From Antennarius striatus (Eukaryota; Chordata; Actinopteri; Lophiiformes; Antennariidae), in NCBI RefSeq assembly GCF_040054535.1, contig NC_090789.1, positions 7,353,697 to 7,417,696 of the forward strand: a stretch of 64,000 nucleotides of DNA, read 5' to 3'. The notes under the pieces are model-generated. The model was not told the origin of the DNA, ran no database searches, and saw nothing but the letters and a program-made list of their open reading frames with translations. Positions within the stretch are counted from its first letter, which is position 1. Every line of letters begins with the position of its first letter. Shown piece by piece: positions 23,029-52,212 of the stretch. The translations under genes and the position numbers were made by a program.

Positions 23029-23754
23029 TCCTCCTGCTGCTTTAATTACAGTTTTGCCCCACTCAGTTTACACGATCTGTTCATGACCACAGTGTGTGCT
23101 GTGACTCATTTGGATGTGACATAACTTAATAACATGAACCAGACTTGAAGTGTTTACAGCACTCTAATACATTTAACACACTTCCATAGGCGGTATGGGT
23201 GTATTGTCTTGTTCCTGGTCTGAACTATGTTTGTTAGCTCTGTTTGTGTCAGAGCTATGGAAAAAAAAAAATCAATCCTATGAATTATGACTTTATCCTG
23301 CAGTCATTAAATTCCTCCTCCCGGGCCGAGTTCTCCAGATCAACACTTTTTAAATGACAAACACTATTTAAATGCACTATGTGCTATTATGCAGGGATTG
23401 TGGTCGTTAGGCTGATGACAGCAACAGATGTTCTTACCACTGCTTGAATCCCCTCTCACTACAGAATGCCAATGAGCTAATTCTGATTCACTGCTGGTAT
23501 AAATGTTTGATGGGGGCAGTTTCCACTCGACCCTCCTTACTGTTGCAGAGGAGAGCAGGTATTGATTGGGTTGTGCCACATCAGATTGCCTATGGGAAAC
23601 AGAGAATCGATCCAAGGCCTTTGATTCATTCCTATTTGAGTGGTTTGCCACACGGGTGACTGAGCAGCACATATTTCACCTGTAACCCACTGAACCCGGG
23701 TTTATGTAGAGCAGATGTTTACGGGCTCATATTAAGATGTAGTCAGTGCACCAC

Positions 23755-23793
23755 CAGTGTGGTTAATGTTAAAATTTAACATTAACCACACTG
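23755..23793. repeat. Perfect 39-nt palindrome
   Basis: A 19-nt arm CAGTGTGGTTAATGTTAAA is followed by a single A and then its exact reverse complement. Pairing stops cleanly at both outer ends. No transposon termini or target duplications are evident around it. It could extrude as a cruciform or be the core of a short MITE. Confidence 0.95.
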
Positions 23794-24119
23794 ACAGCAT
23801 GAGCACACTATGGAGAGTAAATACTTTTAAGTGGTAAATTCAGTGTGGCCTGGATCATCTCTGTGTGAGAGGAAAACATGTGAAACAAAGTCTAAACATC
23901 TGTTTTCAGCATCAAACTGCAAAAGATTCCATATTTAATAAAAATACTTTAGTGCGAACATCATGTCTGATCTAGTTGCATTATTTCACTACAGATACAA
24001 CCGCAGAACCTGAGAAATGTTCAAAACTGGAACACTCCATTTAGAAAGCGGTGCTATATGCTATTCTAACAAAAAAAGACGGCTTTAAACCTGTTAATGA
24101 AGAGATGTAACTTCTTGTT

Positions 24120-24225
24120 GACAACAAGATAAGCTTTAATCCACTCTCATTAGTATCCCATTATGTTAAGAGTGTTAGCTTAGTTTAGCACAAAACCAGA
24201 AACAGACAAAAAGCCAGTTTGCGTC
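24120..24225 (+). repeat. Possible relic of a TTAGCTTAG-containing dispersed repeat
   Basis: GATAAGCTTTAATCC and GTTAGCTTAGTTTAGCACAA followed by ACCAGAAACAG resemble parts of a fish repeat known for GTTAGCTTAGCTTAGCA runs. The match is from memory and degenerate. Confidence 0.25.
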
Positions 24226-24999
24226 TTTACAAGGGGAAGAAAAACCCTCCAAACACACATAAACTTCTCCAATCAACGGATTACATTGTGCATAATGTGT
24301 TGGGCTATTTCTTGGTTGGGGATGGTGACTTCCCAGAATCTTTTTGTCATTGTGAACTTTTCCAAGAGAACTGGACTAAATACATGGCCTGCAATCTTTT
24401 ATTATTTTCACTGTTGTTTTATCTATTAGCTGTAATTACAACATTTATCTATAACTTTGCTCATTTACACGATATTCCCGTGTTTCTTTCACTTTGACTC
24501 TTGGTCTCCATCATTTCATGAGGAAATAAATGACACATTATTGGAATAAAAATATTTATTCCAGCTACTTTAAAAGTACTGTAGTTGTTTTTAGTGGATG
24601 CTAGAGGAATGGAGCCATTGATAGAGACTGGGTAATACAGTAGTTTAAAGATGTGCTAAACTAAATGGTTTCTGGTTGTAGCTTCGTATGATTAGAGGTG
24701 GATTTGTGAGTTGGAGCCTTTCTGTTATAAGAAAAACCTGTAGTAACCTGTTATAGCCTGAACTTTCCATCTTTAACTAATCAGTGCCATACATACAATT
24801 AATTAAAATTGACAAGAGGGGAGGGGGTCAATACGGCCCAAAATATAATTTATTCATCCTCATAAAATTAATCCAAGGGGTGCGGTCAGAGCCAGTTTTA
24901 CGTGGGTCATTATACCCCACATGCTGTAAAGATGATAAAACCAGGTTTGACTGTCGCTTCTCTCCTGAAGCCACACGGTGTCGCTGTTTGCCAGACCTC

Positions 25000-25285
25000 C
25001 TAAAGCAGCGACGCACAACTTGGTCTCTCCTGTTCGCCTGCCTTCATCTCTCCTCTCATCTCCTCTCTTCATAGCAGCGCGTCTTGGATGCCGAGTGAAC
25101 AGCAGCCCTGACCGGGGGAGCCGTCCAGCAAAATAAAATAAAACAAAACAAAACAAAAAAAAGACAAAAATACCACCAGCGAAGCAAAAAGAGATCTTGA
25201 ACGATGACATTCTTACAAATCCAACAGAAACAAAGCATTATTTGACAACTTCCGACCCTCGCCTTCCCCATTCTTGCTCTAAGCG
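25000..25285 (+). promoter_or_regulatory. rims3: Probable rims3 promoter and non-coding exon 1
   Basis: rims3 coding begins after an acceptor at 35985, so a 5' exon must lie upstream. AAGCG|GTAAGTGCC at 25285/25286 is a strong donor at the end of a GC- and CpG-enriched stretch (to about 25600) that stands out from AT-rich surroundings. The transcription start is undetermined; other upstream exons are possible. A TGACGT core lies at 25556-25561. Confidence 0.4.
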
Positions 25286-26983
25286 GTAAGTGCCTCTTGT
25301 CTTTTAATTGCGGCGCTCAATTTGTGCACCGGGTTGCCACGGCGCCGCCGGACCGACAAACGTAAGCGATGGCGGCATAGCGGATCAGCTGTAACCGGAC
25401 GCAAGTCAGTCTTCATTGTCTATGCAGGATTGTTGTAGAGGGAACGTGCACCACATTCAATCATTAGCATCCGATCAGAAGACTTGGTTTGTTCTTTTAC
25501 ACACTGTCTCCGTGTAGCTGCGTGAATCCGGCAGTGCCGGGATGCGCTGGGAGCTGACGTTTCCATTCGTCCGGATAGATCATATAAGAGGAATGCACAT
25601 GAAGACGCCAGGGCAGTATATGCTGGTTACATGTTTTACACCATATACCTAGTTTTGAAATATAAATACATTGCAGATCTGTATGGAGTGGTATTGTTAG
25701 TGTGCATGTGAAAGTAACTGCGCCTCTAGATTTACCAGCAACCGGTCGATTTTATGCAGTTGCTGGTGATCTGGTGCAGAGCTGCATGGGGTCAAATACA
25801 TACAGGGCTGCAGGTGCCTTAGGATCAGTTCTAGGCGATGCTGCCTCTTTCTGGTTGAGTGCATATGGGAAAGCAAGCAAAGGTGGCAGGGGGGGGGAGG
25901 AGTGAGGGGCATCAGCATATTGTCAGTGCCCTGCCAGGCCGCAGGTTGGGCCAAGTGTATGCTGAGGCATGAGATGACATCATATGTCAACACAAACAAC
26001 AAGCAACAACTTCCAGGATCCCAGATCCAACTGTTGGCCACCTGTGGATAGAGTCCTAACCATGTGACCATCGGGCATTAATATGACCTGTTCTTGTTAA
26101 GAGTAGCTTAATAAAGTAGGGCAGCAATAAAATAAGACATTTCAATATTTGCCATAAATTGCAACATGGAAAAACAAGTATGACTACTGTATATTTGAAA
26201 ATAAGGATTTTTAAAAAAAATGCTTTTTTAGTGTCAGGTGCGATCATTTTCAATGCCAGTGAAAGTGAAGCAAACATTGTCAGATACCGTACTGCTAAAA
26301 CAAATAGACAGCTGTGTTCAGTTTTCAGTAGATGCATCAATCTAATTCACCTTAACTTTTTGGGGCAAAAAACTAAAGCGACAGCTCAAATTACAGCAGA
26401 TTTATGTTGTGAACCAACTGGTATGCATCCTTGAAAGAAGTCTTCTCTTGTGAAAGTGATCCATCTGGGTGTTATATAGCTTTTGATGTCAGTAGAAAGT
26501 AAAGATTTTTGTTAGCCTAAAATAAATTAAAAAATGCATTTTAGTACAAATATCTAACTGTGGTTTTATCTATGAAGGCTTGTAATCGGTTTCAAAGAAC
26601 AAAACCACAACTTGTGTTTGTTTAGCTCCATTATTGCATAACTCAAAATTCAATTTCAAAACAGGCCATTTTACACAAATATACAATTATGTATTGATGC
26701 AAAAAAAAAAAAAAATCCAAATCCAAAACATTTGTATATCTTCCCTTGAAAGCGTCACATGACAAATATTCATCTGGATGGGTCTGTCTGCCTCTCAGAT
26801 TTCACATGTGTTGCAGACAAACTGAAACCTGTATCTTGAGTGGAATATATATGTCAGTCTTTGTGTTTGTTTGCACGTGTCTAAGTGTGTGTTTGACAAG
26901 TAAAGTGAGATGGCAGCAGGAGAACTTCCAGTGTTCAGTGTGACCCTAACATGCGCTTTATCATCTTGCATCAAAGAGATGCT

Positions 26984-27120
<137 letters not shown>

Positions 27121-27650
27121 TTCAGATGTGTAGCTGGCAGCTGCTGCTCTGCTTTGAAATGAAAATAACATTGAAACAACCAAGAGGCTGAGCAGACACT
27201 TATCATAGTAATGAGTCGGCTGCAGTGTGTTCATTGTTGCTCTGTGTGTAGCTGTTTGCTCTACTACACTGGCCAACTGGTTTGCGTCATCAGAGAGTGC
27301 AGCTGTGATTGGCTGTCAGTGAAATGTTGCCCCAACCTCCTACTTGAAGCCAGAAAAAGGCTGATTAAATGGTATTAATTATCTTGAGCTTAATGATAGG
27401 TGCGGTGCTTTTATTTACATTTATTTATTACCACGCACAGTGATTATGTTTTCAATACTTGCTGCTTTTTTGTCTGTCTTTAGGATTTTATGAAAACAAC
27501 TGATTTGGAGATATGGATAAGGGGAATGATTTAAAAAAAAAATATCCTAATTTAATATAACAGAATATATGTTCTCCCAGAAGAATAAAATAAAGACTGA
27601 ATTCACAGTGGTCAACCAGTCATGGTATAATTAACTTAATTAGATTACAA

Positions 27651-27990
27651 CCATATTTTCTAGACTATAAGTCGCTCCGCAGTATAAATCGTCAGCCAAA
27701 AATGCGATACATACTTAAGGTACACTGGACTATGAGTTGCATTTTGTGGGAAAAATTTAATGTAAACATTTTAACATCTGCAACTAAACGCACTAGGAGT
27801 GGATTTGTTCAGCTGTCAAAAGTTGTTGGGCTGTTGCCATGTCTCCGTTAAACAGATAAAAGTCTACCTTACGGTCAATGAAGAGGTCCTGGATGAGATG
27901 TCCCTTCCTAGTCAGTACTTTGCACCACAGTATAAATCGCAGGACCAGCCAAACCATGAAAAAGGTGCGCGACTTATAGCAAAATACAGT
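27651..27990. mobile_element. Inverted-repeat (MITE-like) DNA transposon relic
   Basis: The left end CCATATTTTCTAGACTATAA continues GTCGCTCCGC; the right end, reverse-complemented, reads CTGTATTTTGCTATAAGTCG. These form imperfect terminal inverted repeats of about 25 bp around a 340-bp body. Internally GTATAAATCG recurs (27682 and 27930). The ACTATAAGTCGC ends are found widely in vertebrate genomes (from memory). No clear target duplication is seen. Confidence 0.6.
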
Positions 27991-30881
27991 AATCGGAATT
28001 TGGATTAGGGTGCAATTTAATAAAATGTGCTCATTCGGCTTTGGAAGCAGTTCATATGTTCACATGAGTTTTCATTGCTGTATATAGTCAGTAAAATAGT
28101 TTCTAATTAAGTCAAGGACCATTTATTTCTGGCTGTGGCAAATTAATTTCATCAGGACAAAGGGGATGATATTGGCTGATTATTATTATTGTTATTATTA
28201 TTATCCATTACTGTTGAACCTCAGCATCAAACCAGACTTGCTAATGAGAAACTATTGTCTTGTTTAATATCAGTATGCTCCCTTACATTCAGCCAATGTT
28301 GATTTGAATGTGGATTTGTCAGTTGTTGCTTTTACCAAGGTACCTTTCTCCAAGCCATACTGACACTAACAAACTGTATTTTTTTTTCTCAGCACCAGAT
28401 ATGTGGTTGAGGCTTTAATAGTAATAGTAATGGTGACTTCTATGACATGCGTGCAGAAACCAGACAAAAACCTTTTATGCTTCCAGCTAAAAGCAAGTGT
28501 GCAACTAGGAAAAAATAGTAAGAGAACAGGTAATTGTCTGGGAAATAACTTCATTATTTATTCATTAATGCCATGTTTATATAAAATGAACTGTTGCACA
28601 GTACTTTAAAATAGAATATACTATCAAACATTAAAGACCTTTCACCGACACTTAGTGTCTCAATGCTTGCAGCCATGTTAAGGTAAAGATGAATGCATTG
28701 CAATTGTCAGTTTGTGTGCTTGATGTCCTCACAATGCACTTCATACAAATATGAATTCAATTTGTAAATGTCAATTACAATTCAAAAGATTAATGACCAC
28801 CTTGTTAATGCAATGTTAGACAACATATTCCATCCAGGGTCGGCAACCAAAATCCCTCTTGGGATGTTGTGATGGCATATAGTGACAGAGATGTCACCAA
28901 CCACATTTGTCACCAGAGAAAGCCAACCATGAGTCAAGAGTACTCTTAGTCTCATCCATCAAGCCCTTCCTAACCCACTTTCCTTCCAGTTCAGCCACCA
29001 GCTTTTTATGTTTTATTTTCTGACAACCCCTTTATCCCGCCGCTGCTGACAGAGTGTCTTTTTTCCACCATCTTTCTTCAGACGTAATGAAAACAAGAAG
29101 AAGGAGCATTATTGCAGTGTTGTGGTGGGAAGTGAGAGCCAGAGGAGGTTTTGGGGTCAAACCTTTGGTGTGCAATGATGCGAAGAAGGAACCCAACTTG
29201 TCTCCCAAACATCTCTTGCATTTGAAGAAAATAGTTTGAACGACTACCTGCAGCTTGTTTGGGGTGTGTGGCTGCAGGGAGAGACAGACGATGACACTGA
29301 TGTGTATGCATGTCTCAGCTGAGTCCCTATGTTGATGTGTAGACTGAAACCCTGTGAGCTGGTGAGACCGGGGTGTGATGATAACTGATGATATGTGAAT
29401 TCTCACTTCTCCAAAAGGCCACTGACTCAAATCCTTGAGGTATTACATCCACTGCTGAGGAGAAAACGTTGTATCGCTAACTGCTCTGGGGTGGAGGGAT
29501 TAACAGGAAGCATGGGAAAATAGGTACGCATCAGAAGAATGAACCTGAATGAGTAAATCAGACATGATGTTCTACACGCTTGTGAGCTGATGATGACTGA
29601 TGTGGCTTTGTGTAATAGTTATTTTTATTAACCAAACCATCTACCTCCCAAGTGTGTGATTGTGTGTTTATGTCTGATTCATGAACTAGCATCACATGAG
29701 CAGAATGCTCACCTGGTGGTTATGAAATTAAAATACCAGTGTAGCAAACTGTGAGTGTCTTTTTAAGGTTGATGCAAGTTAACTTTCAGTGTTTTTTCAT
29801 ATAGACTATTTTCTTTTATAGCATAAAAGAATGTAAAAGTAACATATTTTCACGCTACCAAAATAAACTTGCTTCACACATCCTAATAATTATTGACTTT
29901 ATATCAAGAAATCCAAAGAAGGCTTGGATCTACATGGAAACCGCAGTAAATTACAGGCATATTGACACAGCATTAAAGATTCAACTTAACAGAACTAGTG
30001 TGCTAAAATAGAGTCATCAGTGTATGTGGTTCTCTTTATGGAGGTAATGCAGGTAAACAACACTGTAGGGTCATTGTGTCCTTGATTGTTGAATATATAC
30101 TACAAACAAGTGTATGCTGTATGGTTTCATTAAGAATTTAAGTGCTTTACAACATTGTGGATAACCTCTGACAGGGTAATTCCACCCTTTAACTATAGTG
30201 AATGTAATGTTCTCAAAGAAAATGGAAATCTTTGTTTTCCCTTCAACACAATTCAGCTAACTTGTGTAGAAACACGAGGTGTGACGGATGGAATTTATGT
30301 TTGTCGTCACAGTTTGATGTGGAAGGAGTGACTCAATAACCCGCCTCATTGAAGATGTTATTGGATAAGTATTTGATTGGGCTGTTGTCCATGTCTTTTA
30401 GCATTAGATTTAGATTTGTGCGTGTGTGTGTGTGTGTGTGATCTGTTACTTTGTGCGCGCGTGCACCAAACATTCTATTGCTCAGCTAAGGGTGAAATTG
30501 GGAATTTGCAAGCATTTGCTCACACTGTGACTGTAGCTGGTCAACTCATGTCTGGTGCAACGCCCTGTATGGTCAGGGACATACGTAAGAAATTAAATCC
30601 GTCTTAAAGCTGAGTGTTTCAGCAATTCAGACGCTAATTCAGGTCCATCAGTAAGTAGTTCAGCATCACTGCCCCTTGTCATTCAGCGATTTGGCATGTA
30701 TTCAGTGCAACATATGTGTGTTTGCGATACGCTGGGTTCCCCAATGTGTGATTTTTGTGTCTGGCTCTGTCATCCTCCGGCCTGGCGCTCGCAGCTCTGT
30801 CTCTCTGTGAGTGTAGGCTGAAAACGCATCATTCTATTTCCTCTCCTTAAGAGACCCCTCATCATCTGCGAGATACATCAG

Positions 30882-30998
<117 letters not shown>

Positions 30999-33900
30999 TC
31001 ACACTGAGCCAAACACAATGGCAGCAGGCGTTGGGTCAATAACATAGCTTCATGGGAAGTTTCCATGGCAGCCCTACAGGAAATGCTCGTTGCTATAGAC
31101 CACCGGTGTGACAGCTCATCCTGAATTTCCTTGAATTTAAGATGTTTTTCAGTTGTTCACACGTTACGTGAAGGATATGTAATTTGTAATGTTATCAGTA
31201 TTCAATTTTATGAAACATCAAAATAAACCTTTATCATTTCAAATTCATTACGCATTCTGACATAATTTTGTTTGCTCTGAGTAAACAGAGATTTACAATC
31301 GACTTTTCAATATTTTTTAATGTCTCCAGTGTAAACACATCAGCTGTATTGTATAATTCAGAGTTCATTTATCCAGGAGAAATGACAGACGCACACTTGA
31401 TCCACTACTTAATATAATCATTATAACTTTTTTTGTTCTTTCAAACCAAAAGTAAGCTCAGGCTCTTCTGAATAAATACTTACATTTAAATAACCTCACA
31501 TATCATGGTTTTATTCCATATCTCGAGATTCTGATCTCTGCAACTTTAAATGTCTAATGATGTCTTACTGCTGACAAATGATCAGCACATTGCTGACAGA
31601 TGCACTTTCCCTGTTAATTTAGCTACGATTCAGCACGGTTCACTGTGGGAACTTGTTGCAGCCAGAAGTACAACAAAGCAGACCAGTGTAACAGCAAACA
31701 CACCACAATCAGATAGTTGAAGAATCATGCAACGCCAAAAGCTGTAAACACAAGTAAAAGCTTGTACGAATTCAATCAAGGTTGTCTTTCGCTTGTGTTT
31801 AACAGCACTGCTTACCTTAGCTTGTTTTCTAAGTAGTTACTCAGATCTGCAGCATATTTTAAGCATCTTCTTTCCAGCTAAATCTAAGTTAATTAATGGA
31901 AGGGCTATGGCAGTTTGGTTATGAGATTAACGTTAAAGGGACCATTAATGGATCTTTCAGCCATCTAATCTAATATAATTACACCATTGTGGTGACTGTT
32001 AGTGGAGAAATGTAAAACGATCATTCTTGTTTTTACTCATTGCTTCACTTCATCAGCCCACACCGACAGAAGACGTTTGTGCTTGGTCGGACAACACTGA
32101 CATTCATGTGTTGGGGCTTTCACTGTATGCCCACAAGCTCTTCAACCAGATGTAACTACAAATGAGGAATGACAGTGGTGAATTATTGGAGCGTTTTCCA
32201 TTGGTTGCTCACATGGAGGGACGGAATAGGGAAGCGAACGAACGTCAGAGTCCATGACGAGTCAGAAATCTGCAGCAGACTTTTCCAACTTCTGTTTGGA
32301 GGAATTTAGTCCTGGCTGACTATGAGAAAGTGGTGAGACATGTTGGTGCCCATGGTTTTTTGATACAACTTTTCAGGGATTGCTGCAGTTGAAGGTCACT
32401 TATCAAACAAATTAAAGTATTAAGTGCGTCTCAAATTAAAGTATTAAGAATCTATTTGTTAGTTGAATTTCAACGGGATGTTTGAAAGAGTGAGCATATA
32501 CTATCTGATATCTATGCTAAACACATTTATTTGCTCTGATTGGTCGCACGTTCAACCAGATCCATTTTTGTATGCACTTGTGAATGCTATTTTTAAAATT
32601 TGAAAACAAATGTATTTTCTAAATTACTCACAAGCCATTGGAGACAATGCTTGTGTGGAAACACCGGGACGGAAAAGTGGTGACATCATCAAATGGTGTT
32701 ATTCATATCGAAAAAGTTTTTTTCTATTCAACTCCAATTTATATCCATCATAAAAAACAACAACATTTTCCTGAAATCCAAGACTGCGTTTTCTGTTCAG
32801 TAATTTTCTCAATGGACTATTCCTTTTCAATTTTACCTGTACAATGTTCGTCTTCATTTAAAAGATTCAACTTTTTAAAAGCCTGAAAGAGTATTGACTT
32901 TATTAGGCTAGCAGACCCGAGGGAGAGAGAACCACATTGTTTTTTGCTATGTCCATTCATTATGAAGCATCCTCTCCTCCCACGTTTCTTTCCCAGTCCC
33001 ATACTCGTTCTTTGGCTTTCTGAAAGCAGAGCTATTCTGTTTATCTCTTCTCTCTCAGCAATGTACTCCATCCTACCTCCCCATCCTCATCTCGCTGTGT
33101 TTTCAAAGTATACAGAAGCCTCCCCCATCCAAGAACCAGAGAGAAGTGTGTGTGGCCTGGAAAAGAGAACAGTGTGGAAGAAAGAGGAGGGAGAAGGAAA
33201 ATAACAGAAAGAAAATTGAAGTGCATGCAGGCTCACCTGATTTTTGATTTTAATTCCCCTCGCTCTATCTTCTTTCCCCCTCAGTACCCTTTTCTAGCAA
33301 ATTACAAATAATAATACAGTATATAACAAATGTCACTGTAATAGCTCCTCATGAAGCATGAAGTCAGCCTCAGCTTCCCAGGTGGCTTTTATTGTGAGTG
33401 TATTGCAAAATGCCAAAATTTGCCCTTTGCTACCTCAATTCATTGTTCATCAATAGCACCGACTTTGGTCATTGTTGTAATTCAGGAAAGTTCTGCAAAA
33501 GGTGCCACCCAGCAACATTTTTTGGCATCATGGTCCTGGTGGTTTGAAAAAGCAAGGCTACCAGACTACCTAACGGCTTTTTACATTTTGATCTGCATTT
33601 CCATAGATGAATCAAAGGGGAATTCGCTATTCAGTATATGTATTATTTATGATTTTCAGTCACGGTTGTGAGCCTTTACAGTATGTTGTATAATGAATTT
33701 ATGCAGCATTCCCTGCCATCAGTCGCATGGAACATAAAACCTAGAGATGGTCCACTGCTCCACAGTGATTGAGGTATTTTTTGTTTACATGGACAACAAT
33801 TTCATTGATAATGGAAGTCATGGTCGCCTGATGTCGAGTTCTGCAAAATTTTAGTCGTGAAAAGTAACAGCAGTTGCTGACATAACATCTAATACTGTAT

Positions 33901-35059
33901 GTAGTACACACAATCATCTTCTGGAGGAATTTCAACAACTTTGTGGATTTTTCTTAATGGTTCCATACTGCAGTTAAGTCATTAGTAATATTCCACCTCA
34001 AATTTTCACACATTCACCGAATTTGTCATTTCGTCAGCCTCGTCAGTCTCAGCAGCTTTCAGTCACCGCCACCACCCATGTTGGGACTCCACGGAGGGAC
34101 TTATCTTGTCCCTTCTCGGAGTACAGTAAATGCTCTTTGATCATTATCTTCCTGAAGAGCTGGTGCTGGGGACTTTCCAACTGATTTAAGTATCTCATAT
34201 CACTGGCTGTAAAACAGGTTGGCTATTATAATTAGAAACACAATCATCAAACATAAATGACCATACTGACACAATCTGAAAATAAACATAAATCCACAGA
34301 ACTGGGAAATTACTGGTTCTGAAATGGTGTGCTATGAAATGAGAAGGACAGAACTTAAACAACACAGCCATGCGCAAGGAAATTAAGAGTTATCCTGGAG
34401 AATGAATGTACTGAAACACATGTACTGCTCCTTTTTTCATATTTTTAGTCTTTTGTTGCCCTATGTATATTTAAATCCCTTGTTGTAAAACATCCTGGGC
34501 TGCAGATGCCGTAGAAACACAATTTATTATTATTGTTGCTATGAAACATGCAAATTGACTAATCAGGACCTATGGCATGAAGTTTTCAAGGCTCTTAGTA
34601 AACGCATTCTGCATTGGGTCGCCATGACTCAAAGAACAGAGCAGGGGGAAAAAAGAAGTTCCACAGAACTGAAGAAGTGAATAATGAGAATTTTTAAATT
34701 AGCATGTGAAAGCTAAAGCTTGTTGGACGGTGTGTGTCTACATGTTTAATGTGCCCCCTGGCTGTCAGTTTAGCTGCAGCATAACTCTGAAGTAAGAGAG
34801 AGGAAAAGGATCTGATCTGATCTGTTTCATGGCAAATTAAGTAACACGGCGTAATTCATTGACCCTGGAAACTCATTCTGTGCCATTAGATCATGTGCTT
34901 AGCATTAGTGGCTTAACAAAAATAGGTTTTCCATAATGCCAGCTCTATTTTTCATCTTGATACTCTTTGCTATAACTTCTAATATATCACAAATGAGATA
35001 CATGAATGCATTACCTAAGTCCAAATGCATATTCCGCTTTTTAATCCAATCCCTTGTTT

Positions 35060-35135
35060 TCTAGCCCCTCACTTTTTTTAAACTTACCCCTTAAAACAGA
35101 GTAACGAGGGGTAGTAATTGTAATTGTTTATCTTA
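35060..35135. repeat. Short inverted-repeat relic
   Basis: CTAGCCCCTCAC near 35062 faces ACGAGGGGTAG near 35104 in inverted orientation with one extra base. This may be an end of a degraded cut-and-paste element; no partner end or duplication is identified. Confidence 0.3.
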
Positions 35136-36024
35136 GAAAAGGGACACCACTCGTCATATCATGGGTAGATAAGTTACATCATAACTACGATAATTATGAC
35201 AGACATTTATACATTTATACAGTTGATATTGTGATTGGGCTAAACTGCATCTCAGCTACATGTGGTTGGCAGCACCATGTCTATAACCCTCCCTGTTCCC
35301 TTACTATAAGTCAGTACTTATAACCCCCACCCGGATACATGTTTTAATCTCTCCAATCCATTTTATGATCTGTATCATCATCCAGATCTGGATCCACTTT
35401 TCCTGATCGTGGGCTTGTCCGTGTTTGGATGTGTTTATTTTTATGAGACCATCATAATACAGTAAATGTGCAGAGTTTAGAATCTCTCATTGACTAAGGT
35501 CAGACACAGAAAAAAACACACAAAAAAAACCACTCACGAGATAAATGCCGACCGACAAGGTCACCCCCTCCAGCGGCAACCCAGCCCTGACATTTGAGTG
35601 TGCTGTGAGTCTGTGACTGAAGATCCGTCTCAACTCGTTTGAACAGCCTGCTGCCATCTGCACAGTCCTGACCTTTACGTTCTTTGTTTTCTCCGCTTGC
35701 AAAACTCGGATATGAAAAACACTTTCATAGCTTTTCATTTTCAGTTTGTCTTTGAGGGGGGCACTCAGTCGTTCTGCTGCCAATGCAGTATGTTGGGTAA
35801 ATTAAGTGAAAGCCAAACTATGGTTGAAATTTAAACTCATCCTTCAACCTTGGGGAGCTACTGCCTCAGCTAGACTAGCTATTCTCTGATTTTATCGGAC
35901 ACTGGCATTGTTGTTTTCCCATCCTTCGCTCAGCTTCCATCCTCATTTATCATCTCTATCTGTCCTCTGACACCTCCTTTTCCAGCCGTGCCCCAACTTT
36001 CTGGCCCTCCAGTCCAGAGGGACC

Positions 36025-52212
<16,188 letters not shown>

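Larger units (their letters stand above)
21476..24950. other. nup42-rims3 intergenic DNA
   Basis: No coding exon is supported in 3.5 kb. It holds a CA microsatellite (22985-23028), a perfect palindrome (23755-23793) and a possible dispersed-repeat relic near 24120-24225. This gap joins genes whose human counterparts are on 7p15 and 1p34. Confidence 0.55.

Noticed and set aside
28834-28920. CCAGGGTCGGCAACC resembling a hAT terminal sequence
   Set aside because: Only one end is seen, with no inverted partner or 8-bp duplication nearby.
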